This document shows positions 7,593-15,512 of a DNA stretch of 23,008 nt, one piece after another. The stretch comes from an uncultured Lachnospiraceae bacterium (GTDB lineage: Bacteria > Bacillota > Clostridia > Lachnospirales > Lachnospiraceae): contig CAJUQB010000041.1 of the NCBI GenBank assembly GCA_910588285.1, positions 1-23,008 on the forward strand, read 5' to 3'. Position 1 is the stretch's first letter; each line of letters opens with the position of its first letter. Below the pieces are notes generated by a model, which had not been told where the DNA came from, made no database searches, and saw only the letters and a list, made by a program, of their open reading frames with translations. A program made the position numbers and the translations under genes.

Positions 7593-9878
7593 ATGGTGAC
7601 TCTAAAGGATGTGGCAGAACGGGCAGGGGTATCGGTAGCCACAGTTTCTTATTGCATTACCGGAAAAAAAAGCGTAAAGCCTGAGACACTGCTGAAGGTA
7701 AGAGAAGCCATCTCGGAGCTGAATTATATTCCCAATTATTCTGCCCGCAATCTGAAAAACAGTGTCTCCGACGAGATTGGTGTGATCCTTCCTAATTTGG
7801 ATGATACTACCAATTCCGAGATCTTAAAGGGCATTATCGCACAGGCAGAGCCGGCCCATTATTCCGTACACATTGCCTGCAGCTATAACAATCCACGCAA
7901 CGAACAGGAGATTATCAAAAAATTTGTGAGCAAAAATTATGCCGGCATCATCCTTATGACATGCCAGACCCAGAATTCCAGCTTCTTCCGGCGGACGCTT
8001 GACCAGTATGGCATCAGCCATGTATTTATTATGCGCCTGCCCCAGAAGATCTCCTCCAACTTTCTGGGCTTTGACAATTACAGCACGGTATTTTATCTGA
8101 CCGAGCAGCTGCTCCGGAAAGGATATACCAATATCGCTCTGCTTACCGGCCCATTGGATTTTTTTTCGGAAAACGAATGTGTCAGCGGCTACTCAGATGC
8201 CCATGACAAATATGGGCTGGAGCCGCAGCCGGAGAATATCCTCTGTACGGATATGTCCAAAGAAGGCAGCTTCAAGGAAACGATGCTCTATCTGTCCACC
8301 TATCTGCCCCAGGCTATTATCTCCTCCTCCCTGACCATTATGGATGGTGTACTGGAGGCCTGCAATGTCCACAACATACTCCCCGGCGGGAATATCTGTC
8401 TGATTACCCTCTCTGAGGAGCGCTGGAACAGAGCCTGCTACCATCCAGATGTAATTCAGACTGCTGCAACAGCCTACACGCTTGGAGAGGACAGCTTCCG
8501 GATTCTGACAGAGAACAATCACTCCTCCCAGCTTTATGACCGCAGGTTCAAACTTTTCAAGGATAAGGTGGTGGATATGGATCTCTGTTTTCCCGCCCTG
8601 CCGCTTTGTCCGCCGCAAACAGCTGTACCCCAGCGATATATCCTGCGGATCGCCAGCGTAGACCTTCCCACAATCCGGGCCATCCAGGCTGTGAGCTGTA
8701 TGTTTTCCTCCCAGTCCGGTATCCTGCTGACTTTTGATTTTTTCTCCCTACATGACTTGTTTCTGCTGATTGAGGAGGACAGCCAGAAGCAACGGCCGCA
8801 CTATGACCTTTACCTTACGGATGTATCCTGGATGTCCTATTTTTTTCACAAGGATATTTTTTTGGATATTACAGAATTGCTTATGCAAATTCCAGGGCTA
8901 TGGGCTTCCATTTTTCCCAAAAATCTGGAAAATGCCAGAATCCATGGCCGCTATTACGGTTTTCCGGTTATCGGCGGCACACAGTTTTTATTTTACCGAA
9001 AAGATCTGTTTGATGACCCGCTGCTGCAAAAGCAGTACAAGGAAGCGCACCATATCTCCCTCCGCCCGCCCAAAACCTGGACGGAATATAATCAGATTGC
9101 CCGCTTTTTCACCCGGGAATACAATCCCCACTCCCCCACCAGATACGGGACAGCCATCCCCACCAATCTGCGGGAGGATTTTATCTCTGAACTCCTCATC
9201 CGCATGTGGGGCTTTGAGGGCGGACTGGCTGACAGCAAGGGACAGCTAAGACTGAACACGCTACAGAATGTCCGCGCCCTGAACAATATGTTAGAAACCA
9301 CCAGATACAGCCCTCCCCATGCCAACCAGCTGGCTGCCGGCCCGAATGCACCCCATTCCAATCTGGAGACCACCTTCGAGCAGATCGGTAATGGCAGCAT
9401 TGCTATGGCCATTTCCTTTACCGAATATGCCTCCCGGATACAGAACAGCCTCCATCCGGAATTTTTGTCAAAAATCGGCTACCATATGCTTCCCGGCGGT
9501 ATCCCGGTCAATGTTGGCTGGCACCTGTGCGTCCCCAGAAGGGCCCAGGACCTGGATTCTATCCGGCAGCTATTCAGCTGGCTCTGCCAACGGCAGAACA
9601 GCTATTACCAGACCATCCTCTGCGGCCAGTCCACCCTGCTCTACCCGCATGCCAGCCATGAGCTGCTGCGTTTATATCCCTGGCTGAATCTGACAGCCCA
9701 GGGTCTCTCCTACTGCCGGAGCCGAACCTATCCGGTGAAGGGGAAACACCAGCTGATTGTCCCTGCTGATTTTGAATCCGCGATCCACATGGCCTTTCAG
9801 AAAATGAAAAGCGGGGAGCTTTCTGTCGAAAAAGCCCTGGAAGCCTGCCAGGCCAATATTATCCACCAGTTTTTTTAG
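7593..9878 (+). CDS. LacI-family regulator fused to an ABC-type solute-binding domain
   Basis: A 761-residue cytoplasmic transcription regulator with an unusual third domain. Residues 1-50 are a classic LacI helix-turn-helix (MVTLKDVAERAGVSVATVSY...) with hinge 'NYSARNLKN' (48-56). Residues about 60-335 are a LacI/periplasmic-binding-protein type 1 sensor ('EIGVILPNLDDTTNSEILKGI'). From about 345 to the end the protein resembles a CUT1-type extracellular solute-binding domain: 'GRYYGFPVIGGTQFLFYRKDLF', 'PPKTWTEYNQIARFF', 'MWGFEGGLADSKGQL', 'GNGSIAMAISFTEYA', 'GWHLCVPRRAQD'. There is no signal peptide, so that domain is intracellular. The ATG at 7593 follows AAAAGGAGGGATAGC. Ordinary LacI proteins are about 330-350 residues. 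It is divergent from the deoxyhexose operon and convergent with the GH95-like gene. I infer that it controls the two matched upstream operators. Confidence 0.9.
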   Translation: MVTLKDVAERAGVSVATVSYCITGKKSVKPETLLKVREAISELNYIPNYSARNLKNSVSDEIGVILPNLDDTTNSEILKGIIAQAEPAHYSVHIACSYNNPRNEQEIIKKFVSKNYAGIILMTCQTQNSSFFRRTLDQYGISHVFIMRLPQKISSNFLGFDNYSTVFYLTEQLLRKGYTNIALLTGPLDFFSENECVSGYSDAHDKYGLEPQPENILCTDMSKEGSFKETMLYLSTYLPQAIISSSLTIMDGVLEACNVHNILPGGNICLITLSEERWNRACYHPDVIQTAATAYTLGEDSFRILTENNHSSQLYDRRFKLFKDKVVDMDLCFPALPLCPPQTAVPQRYILRIASVDLPTIRAIQAVSCMFSSQSGILLTFDFFSLHDLFLLIEEDSQKQRPHYDLYLTDVSWMSYFFHKDIFLDITELLMQIPGLWASIFPKNLENARIHGRYYGFPVIGGTQFLFYRKDLFDDPLLQKQYKEAHHISLRPPKTWTEYNQIARFFTREYNPHSPTRYGTAIPTNLREDFISELLIRMWGFEGGLADSKGQLRLNTLQNVRALNNMLETTRYSPPHANQLAAGPNAPHSNLETTFEQIGNGSIAMAISFTEYASRIQNSLHPEFLSKIGYHMLPGGIPVNVGWHLCVPRRAQDLDSIRQLFSWLCQRQNSYYQTILCGQSTLLYPHASHELLRLYPWLNLTAQGLSYCRSRTYPVKGKHQLIVPADFESAIHMAFQKMKSGELSVEKALEACQANIIHQFF

Positions 9879-12262
9879 GGGATTATGATATTTTCTCCCT
9901 TACACAGCATAATCTCACGCCTGCAGCCTTCCTCCCTGCGTCCTTCAGGATCCCATCCACAAATTGTCACTGGCTGGCTCACCAAGGATTCCATCCGAAG
10001 CCCGGCCAGCCTCCCCTCCTTCAGGCTGGCGCTGACCAGGCATCCCCCCATAGCCCTAAGCCCTTGAAAGGATACCTCCCGCCACTCTCCGGGGATTGCC
10101 GGGAAGGGCTCCATCAGTCCCTCCTTAGAATACAGCAGCATCTCCTGGAGGGCGTCCGCCGCACACATATTGGCCTCCAGGGTAAAGGGCCTGTAATCAA
10201 AGGAGGAATAGCCCTTTTTCTTATAATCCCCGTTCAGGTGGAAGCCGTTGGGAGAACAGAAATACTCCCGGAAAATCCGAAGCATTTCCGCTGCCTCGCT
10301 CCCCCTTTTTGCCACGGCATACAGCTCTGCCATCCAGCAGAAACTAAACCCTACCCACATCCGTGTCCCCAGCTCCTCCAGGTCGCGGATCACCGCATCG
10401 ATGATACGCCGGTTCTCCGGGCTGTCGTATTCAATCAGCCGCAATGGATGGATCGCATGGGCATGGGAGAAATGACGGTGGGATTCCCGCAGACACTCCT
10501 GCCGGTCCAGCATCAGTACGCCCCGTCCGTCCACCGCAAATCCTGGCAGCCTTCCTCGTATATCCGCCCACTTCCTCTGCTCCTCCCAAGCTCCCAGCCT
10601 CCCGGCATATTCCTCCAGGGTCCGATACAGGTACTGCAGCAGGGCCAGATCATAATTGCTGTTTGGGATCAAGAATGCCTCCGCCTCATCGTCGTGAATC
10701 TCCGGCGAGCTGGAAACAGGAAGATACAGAAGGCCGTCCTCCCCCTCTGTGAGAAGGCCGCCGATACATTCCGCCGTCTCCTGAAAATAAGGGTACGCCC
10801 GCTCCTTCAGGAAGCTCGCCTCCCCAGTGTAGCGGTAGTAATCGTCAAAGGCCCTGCAGAGCCAGATCTGGTTGGTGGGGGACAGAGAATACATGGGCCA
10901 GCCTCCCAGCGCTTTGCCGTCAATGGTCATAACCGCCGGCAGGCAAAGTCCCCCGGTATGGTAGAACCGGCAGGCAAACTCTCGGCCTGCCTCTCTCCGG
11001 TCCCAGAGGAAATCCACAAAGGAAACACCCTGCTCCAGATGGTTGGCCTTCAGGTAATGGTAATAGCTCATCTGGGTATTTAGATCATTGTGATAATCTC
11101 CCTTCCAGGGCGGGAGCTCCTGGGTATCTGCCGTCCATACGCCCTGCAGAGGCATGGGGTAACAGCCTCTCCTGGAGCAGGAGGCCAGCAGATAATTGCT
11201 GATATACCAGCTCCGCTCCATCTCCCGGTCCGGCAGGGAGAGCCCGCTCTCCTGCCAATAGGCCTCCCACCAGTCCTGATGGGAGGGCAGCAGGGCATCA
11301 TAGCCAAGCTCCAGGCACTGCTCCACCAGTGTCAGGGCCTTCTCCCAGGGCTCCATGCCGTCCACATGCCTTGCCTCATCTGTATGCTCCGTTCCTGCCA
11401 TATGCCCCGCCTCATCCACATGACCCGCCTCATCCGCTGTGGTCACAATCCGCCAGCAGAGCTCTGTTTCCTCCTCACCGGCTTTTACCCCCAGCACAAC
11501 GCCGTAGGCAAAGCCGCCTTCTGTCTCCTGCCGGAAATACTCCAGGTAGCCGCCTCCCGGTCTGTTGATGCGCCTGCGAACCGGTTCCTTGTATACAATC
11601 TGCTTCAGGCTGCCCTGGGAGATACTCCGCTCCTGCGGACAATACGTCCGGGAGGCTGCTTCCTCTCTGCCGAATTCCGGGGCTGCAAGCTCCACGCCCA
11701 GCCGGGACAGAGGCAGCCCCACCCGGATCAGCCCTACCCCCATGGCAGCGTGGACAATACTGCGCACCTCTGCCGTCCCCAGGCTCCCGCCCGGTTCCTC
11801 GGGCTTCACACCCGCATTCACGTCCGGTTCCTCGGGCTCCACGCCTGCATTCACGCCTGGTTTCTCGGGCTTTGCGCCCGCATTCCGCTCTCCCCGCAGC
11901 CGCATCACTGCCTGGCCGTCTGTCAGGGCAAGCTCTGATACGACCCCCGTATACTGGGGAATATGCAGAATCAGCTTCCCCACCGGCAGCTTGGTGGGCA
12001 CCGGTGCATTGTAGGGCGCGTCAAAAATCCTCCGGATCTCCTCCGTGTTCCCTTCTCTTGCCAGCCGTACCAGGTTGGCGTAAGTAAATTCCCCGCTTTC
12101 TGTCCCCGGCGGCACGGTTGTATCCCACACATCCACCCGGTCCAGGCTGAACCGCAAATTAGCAGGGCTGCCCCAGATCAGACAGCCCAACTCCCCATTT
12201 CCCAGGGGGAGGGCTTCCTCCCACCTGGAAATGGCCTCTTTTGCACAAATTTTATATTTCAT
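9875..12262 (-). CDS. GH95-like intracellular glycoside hydrolase (alpha-L-fucosidase/galactosidase family)
   Basis: A 795-residue protein resembling GH95: N-terminal 'WEEALPLGNGELGCLIWG' (14-31), an (alpha/alpha)6-barrel region with 'NDLNTQMSYYHYLKANHLEQG' split over 392-412, 'GWPMYSLSPTNQIWLCRAF' (454-472), 'SSSPE' (E521), 'HRHFSHAHAIHP' (595-606), and a C-terminal 'FTLEANMCAADALQEMLL' (693-710). GH95 enzymes release alpha-1,2-L-fucose by inversion. E521 fits the general acid, but the Asn-x-Asn pair reads Asp393-Leu-Asn395 and the usual IDGN motif reads LEAN (E696), so specificity or mechanism may differ. There is no signal peptide. The start at 12260-12262 overlaps the GH112 stop by 11 bp, so translation is coupled; the longer ORF start at 12343 lies far inside GH112. 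Two in-frame tandem repeats insert low-complexity loops at about 124-159 and 277-303. Confidence 0.8.
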   Translation of the reverse strand: MKYKICAKEAISRWEEALPLGNGELGCLIWGSPANLRFSLDRVDVWDTTVPPGTESGEFTYANLVRLAREGNTEEIRRIFDAPYNAPVPTKLPVGKLILHIPQYTGVVSELALTDGQAVMRLRGERNAGAKPEKPGVNAGVEPEEPDVNAGVKPEEPGGSLGTAEVRSIVHAAMGVGLIRVGLPLSRLGVELAAPEFGREEAASRTYCPQERSISQGSLKQIVYKEPVRRRINRPGGGYLEYFRQETEGGFAYGVVLGVKAGEEETELCWRIVTTADEAGHVDEAGHMAGTEHTDEARHVDGMEPWEKALTLVEQCLELGYDALLPSHQDWWEAYWQESGLSLPDREMERSWYISNYLLASCSRRGCYPMPLQGVWTADTQELPPWKGDYHNDLNTQMSYYHYLKANHLEQGVSFVDFLWDRREAGREFACRFYHTGGLCLPAVMTIDGKALGGWPMYSLSPTNQIWLCRAFDDYYRYTGEASFLKERAYPYFQETAECIGGLLTEGEDGLLYLPVSSSPEIHDDEAEAFLIPNSNYDLALLQYLYRTLEEYAGRLGAWEEQRKWADIRGRLPGFAVDGRGVLMLDRQECLRESHRHFSHAHAIHPLRLIEYDSPENRRIIDAVIRDLEELGTRMWVGFSFCWMAELYAVAKRGSEAAEMLRIFREYFCSPNGFHLNGDYKKKGYSSFDYRPFTLEANMCAADALQEMLLYSKEGLMEPFPAIPGEWREVSFQGLRAMGGCLVSASLKEGRLAGLRMESLVSQPVTICGWDPEGRREEGCRREIMLCKGENIIIP
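11362..11433. repeat. 18-bp in-frame tandem repeat, four copies, in the GH95-like gene
   Basis: Four consecutive 18-bp units at 11362, 11380, 11398 and 11416. Units 1, 3 and 4 are near-identical (CCACATGACCCGCCTCAT type) and unit 2 is diverged. Read on the minus strand they encode six-residue blocks DEAGHV/DEAGHM/AGTEHT/DEARHV, forming an acidic His-rich loop within the GH95-like protein (about residues 277-300). Confidence 0.85.
11793..11891. repeat. 33-bp in-frame tandem repeat, three copies, in the GH95-like gene
   Basis: Three consecutive 33-bp units beginning at 11793, 11826 and 11859, each opening with GGTT(C/T)CTCGGGCT and differing at a few positions. On the minus strand they encode 11-residue blocks NAGAKPEKPGV, NAGVEPEEPDV and NAGVKPEEPGG, a Pro/Glu-rich loop in the N-terminal domain of the GH95-like enzyme. 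Confidence 0.9.
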
Positions 12263-14405
12263 ACCAAACAATCTGATTCGCCTCCAGATCCAGCGGATAG
12301 CTGCTCTCGTCCCCACGATAGACAACCGTGCTCTGGGGCTCATAGGTATTGTTCACCACACAATATTTTCCGTTTTGAGGGTAAGCATGGACATCCACAT
12401 TGTAATTGCTGGAAAACCACTGGTGAAGCCGTCCCTCGTCTCCTGCCGCCCACAATACTGCCCGGTACAAAAGCCTGCTGTTGGCAAAGCTGTAGGGAAG
12501 ACCGCTGATATAGACCGCCCGGCCCTCTCCAAAGCTGTTCACTGCAAGCTGCACCTCTTTTTCCCGCTCCACAAGAACCGTGGAGCCCTCCAGGGCATAT
12601 ATATTTTTCTTTCCTTCTCCAAAATCAATTTCCCCGTCCGCATCCGCGGTGATAAAATGGCTGTGGCTCTCCCAGTTGTACTTGTCATAGCCCAACGTAA
12701 AGCCCAGCTCCTCTTCCACTCCAAACACATTTGCCAGCTGGAAGAAACGTCCGTTTGCCAGGTGGCCACTGGGTTCCCCAACACCAATGATTCCGCCTCC
12801 CTCATACACGAACTGCTTCACCGCAGAAGAAATCTGGGGATCGCACCACCATTCCCCGCCGGTGTGAGCGGTATCCCCATCGCCAACGTTAATGAGCACA
12901 TCAATCCCTTTGAGTATTTCCGGATTCTCCTTGATATCCCCAAAGCTGATGAACTGTACGTCAAAGGGCGCTCCGGACAAGGCCTCGATCACCCCTGCAT
13001 AGGAATAATTCTGTTTGAAATAAATGGCATGGTGTACCATATGGCAGCCCCAGGCCCGCATTTTCCCCCAGCAGTTCAGCACTGCCACACGCTTGGCGCA
13101 GTAGGGCACGCAGCCATTGATATTCTCATACAGCTCCCGGAACTCCCGGCAGACAGATTCCACATAGTCCACAAACTCCGGAAAATCCAATGCCAGCTTC
13201 AGATATCCCCCATATCCGATGCGGTCAATGGGCTTCCTTAATATGGCCCGGCGTGCCGTCACCCAGTTGATCCGGGCCTCACGGACCGGATCGCCTCCCT
13301 CGTGGAAGGTATCCGGGAAAAAGTACGGAAGAAGCCGCCCCTCCCGGTACTTCACCCCTTCAATATCACTGATCAGACGCAGGGTAGCTCCGTTCCCCAC
13401 GCTGCCCACAATAGCGTCCAGGCCTGCCTCCTGAAATTCCTCCAGAAAAGGCTCTGTCCCGATCCAGTGATCTCCCAGGAACATCATGGCCTCCCTGCCG
13501 TATTCGTGGGTAATATCCACCAGCTCCCTCACCAGCTTTATGACCTCCCGCCTCTGGAATGCCTGGAAATCCTGAAATTCCTTGGTGGGGATCCGGTACT
13601 GGTTGTTGTAATATCCCTGGTCAATGATATATTCCGGCCGGAAGGGATACCCTGCCTCCTGCTCAAACTGCTCCAGAATATAGGGGCTCACGGAAGCGGA
13701 ATAGCCGTACCAGTCCACGTATTTTTCCCGGGCCAGCTCATCGAACACCAGAGTAAACTGATGGAAAAATGTAGTAAAACGCAGCACATTTACATAGGGG
13801 TGCTCCTCTATGAAGGCCCGAAGGCGCTTCTTGCTGAATTCCCTGGTCTTGGGCTGCCGCACATCAAAGGTGATCTGATGCTCCACATCCTTCCACTGGT
13901 TCACCAGCGCATTATACATATGCACCGGATCCCACATAATATAGGCCAAAAAGCTTACCGTATAGTCATGGAAGGGGAGGGCTTTCACCACTACCTCCTG
14001 GGTATCCCCCTGATAGCTCCAGTCCTCCGTGGGCACCGGCTGGCCGGTGCTGCGGTCCATCACCTCCCACCAGCGGGTGATATCATCCCTGGTGTTGGGC
14101 GCAAGCATATCCTGATACAGGCCCTTCATCAGCGGAATCCGAAGCTCTCCGGAAGATGCCGTATACATGGGCGTCATCAGATACATCTGCTGAATCTCAT
14201 CCGGATTGGCCTTTGCCCACTCATTATCCTTCCGGGTGGTATAGTAAGTGGCATAAATCTTCATGCCGGCATCCGCCAGCTCCACCGGGAAATCCGTCCC
14301 GTCGCAGTCCCGGACTGCATCCGCCCCCCAACGTTTTGAAAGACTCAGGGTTTGTGCAATAACATCCATATCGGTCGGTATTGTTACACGTCCTCTTTGC
14401 TCCAT
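12252..14405 (-). CDS. lnpA: GH112 1,3-beta-galactosyl-N-acetylhexosamine phosphorylase (GNB/LNB phosphorylase)
   Basis: Cytoplasmic phosphorylase that splits galacto-N-biose or lacto-N-biose with phosphate into Gal-1-P and GalNAc/GlcNAc. The 717 residues align along their length with bifidobacterial GLNBP (about 751): 'GRVTIPTDMDV', 'SFLAYIMWDPVHMYN', 'VLRFTTFFHQFTLVFDE', 'MMFLGDHWIGTEP' with catalytic Asp312, 'GVKYREGRLLPYFFPDTFHEGGDP', 'VGVGEPSG', 'RAVYISGLPYSFANSRLL'. Asn165 and Val161 match the GLNBP residues that I recall contacting the N-acetyl group and tuning LNB/GNB preference. This favours HexNAc over the L-rhamnose acceptor of the related Gal-Rha phosphorylase. The ATG at 14403-14405 has AGGAG five bases upstream. 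The gene sits 15 bp after a small membrane-protein gene and is coupled to the GH95-like gene. Confidence 0.95.
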   Translation of the reverse strand: MEQRGRVTIPTDMDVIAQTLSLSKRWGADAVRDCDGTDFPVELADAGMKIYATYYTTRKDNEWAKANPDEIQQMYLMTPMYTASSGELRIPLMKGLYQDMLAPNTRDDITRWWEVMDRSTGQPVPTEDWSYQGDTQEVVVKALPFHDYTVSFLAYIMWDPVHMYNALVNQWKDVEHQITFDVRQPKTREFSKKRLRAFIEEHPYVNVLRFTTFFHQFTLVFDELAREKYVDWYGYSASVSPYILEQFEQEAGYPFRPEYIIDQGYYNNQYRIPTKEFQDFQAFQRREVIKLVRELVDITHEYGREAMMFLGDHWIGTEPFLEEFQEAGLDAIVGSVGNGATLRLISDIEGVKYREGRLLPYFFPDTFHEGGDPVREARINWVTARRAILRKPIDRIGYGGYLKLALDFPEFVDYVESVCREFRELYENINGCVPYCAKRVAVLNCWGKMRAWGCHMVHHAIYFKQNYSYAGVIEALSGAPFDVQFISFGDIKENPEILKGIDVLINVGDGDTAHTGGEWWCDPQISSAVKQFVYEGGGIIGVGEPSGHLANGRFFQLANVFGVEEELGFTLGYDKYNWESHSHFITADADGEIDFGEGKKNIYALEGSTVLVEREKEVQLAVNSFGEGRAVYISGLPYSFANSRLLYRAVLWAAGDEGRLHQWFSSNYNVDVHAYPQNGKYCVVNNTYEPQSTVVYRGDESSYPLDLEANQIVWYEI

Positions 14406-14420
14406 CTCTTCTCCTCACAT

Positions 14421-14600
14421 TCACTTATACTGTCTGTTATAAAGCCAAAGCAGAATCACCAGCCCTGCCACCCCCAGAAGCTGGGTCAGGAGCCCTGCTG
14501 CCCCAATATTGCGCTGTCCCACTACCACAAGGACAACACATGCTACAAATACAAGAAAGACAATGACTCCCGTAATAATTTTTTTTGTTAATTCATTCAT
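14421..14600 (-). CDS. 59-residue two-helix membrane protein of unknown function
   Basis: A short ORF encoding a 59-residue protein, beginning MNELTKKIITGVIVF and ending LYNRQYK. It shows two hydrophobic helices (about 9-27 and 34-54) joined by a short GQRNIG turn, and a basic C-terminus. The ATG at 14598-14600 has GGTGGAGAAGG immediately upstream. The gene lies 10 bp after the second CUT1 permease and 15 bp before lnpA, in the same direction, so it is well supported as a real operon member. It resembles small Firmicute proteins that I recall as a DUF family (possibly DUF6903) found beside sugar permeases; that name is uncertain. A role as a small transporter accessory subunit is conjecture. 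Confidence 0.8.
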   Translation of the reverse strand: MNELTKKIITGVIVFLVFVACVVLVVVGQRNIGAAGLLTQLLGVAGLVILLWLYNRQYK

Positions 14601-14610
14601 CCTTCTCCAC

Positions 14611-15501
14611 CTAACCTTTCAGTCCGCCAAGGGTCATACCCTGTGTCAGCTTCTTCTGCACGCACATGTACAGGATCAGCGTAGGAAGCATTACAATTAC
14701 CAGGCCGGCATAGAGCTGCCCGTACTGCACGGCAGACTTCTGCGCTGCCATCAGATTCATCAGGCCCACGGGCAGGGTTTTCAGTTCCTGTTTGGTCAGC
14801 AATGTCATGGAAATGATATACTCATTCCAGAACGCCAGGAAGTTAAACAGGATTACCGTCACCACACTGGGCTTTGCCATGGGAATAATCACCCGCACCA
14901 TGGTATAAAAGTAACCTGCCCCGTCCACATAGGCTGCCTCCTCATAATCCCTGGCCAGGGACTTGAAATATCCGGAAAGCAGGTAGATGGTAAAGGGCAG
15001 CGCCGTGGATGCATACACCAGGGCCAGGATAAACAGGTTGTTCAAAAAGAAGGGCTGCCCCAGTGTCTTCCGCAGGAAAATATCCCCATTATTCAGCATC
15101 AAAAAGATGGGCACCACAATGTAGTTCACATTGATAAACAGCCCTGCCATAAAGAGGGTATTCCAGACCGCCTTGGTCTTAAACTTAAAGCGTGCCAGCA
15201 CATAGGAGGCCGGAAGGGCAATGACAACCAAGAGCACCAGAGCCAGGGCCGTCACAAGGACAGATTTGATCATGTAGTCCCCCATATTGGCCGTCTGCCA
15301 CGCATCCACAAAATTCTGATAATGAAAGCCCTCCGGCAGCGTCCATGGATTCCGGTAAAATTCTACATTTTCCTTGATGGAAGCCACAAATACCCAGGCC
15401 ACCGGAACCAGGATGGTAATGGCCAGCAGGATCAGTACCAGATAGATGAAGAATTTCGCAATTTTCGGGCTGCTGCCGAATTGATTATTTTGTTTTTTCA
15501 T
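14611..15501 (-). CDS. CUT1 sugar ABC transporter permease, MalG type
   Basis: Inner-membrane permease of 296 residues with about six helices and the EAA loop at about 186-210 (YEEAAYVDGAGYFYTMVRVI..P), which docks onto the cytoplasmic ATPase. The N-terminal 'VPVAWVFVASIKENVEFYRNPWTLPEGFHYQNF' is typical MalG/LacG-type. It starts 11 bp after the MalF-type partner. Together with the lipoprotein at 16477 it forms an oligosaccharide importer comparable in role to the bifidobacterial GNB/LNB transporter (inferred from lnpA next to it). No msmK/malK-like ATPase gene is present, so a shared genomic ATPase is presumed. Confidence 0.93.
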   Translation of the reverse strand: MKKQNNQFGSSPKIAKFFIYLVLILLAITILVPVAWVFVASIKENVEFYRNPWTLPEGFHYQNFVDAWQTANMGDYMIKSVLVTALALVLLVVIALPASYVLARFKFKTKAVWNTLFMAGLFINVNYIVVPIFLMLNNGDIFLRKTLGQPFFLNNLFILALVYASTALPFTIYLLSGYFKSLARDYEEAAYVDGAGYFYTMVRVIIPMAKPSVVTVILFNFLAFWNEYIISMTLLTKQELKTLPVGLMNLMAAQKSAVQYGQLYAGLVIVMLPTLILYMCVQKKLTQGMTLGGLKG

Positions 15502-15512
15502 CTCTCTTCCTC

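Noticed and set aside
11362..11891. Repeat clusters considered as CRISPR or non-coding satellites
   Set aside because: Units are contiguous, without unique spacers, and keep the reading frame of the GH95-like gene, so they are coding tandem repeats.
12263..12343. Upstream extension of the GH95-like gene (27 extra residues)
   Set aside because: It lies inside the GH112 coding region, is Arg-rich, and is not family-like. The ATG at 12260-12262 overlaps the GH112 stop and gives the family N-terminus.
10064..14339. Several long plus-strand frames (10064-11083, 11090-11938, 12231-13241, 13302-14339)
   Set aside because: All lie antisense to the GH95-like and GH112 genes, whose family motifs are unmistakable. 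The antisense translations are low-complexity, His/Pro/Leu-rich and lack domains.
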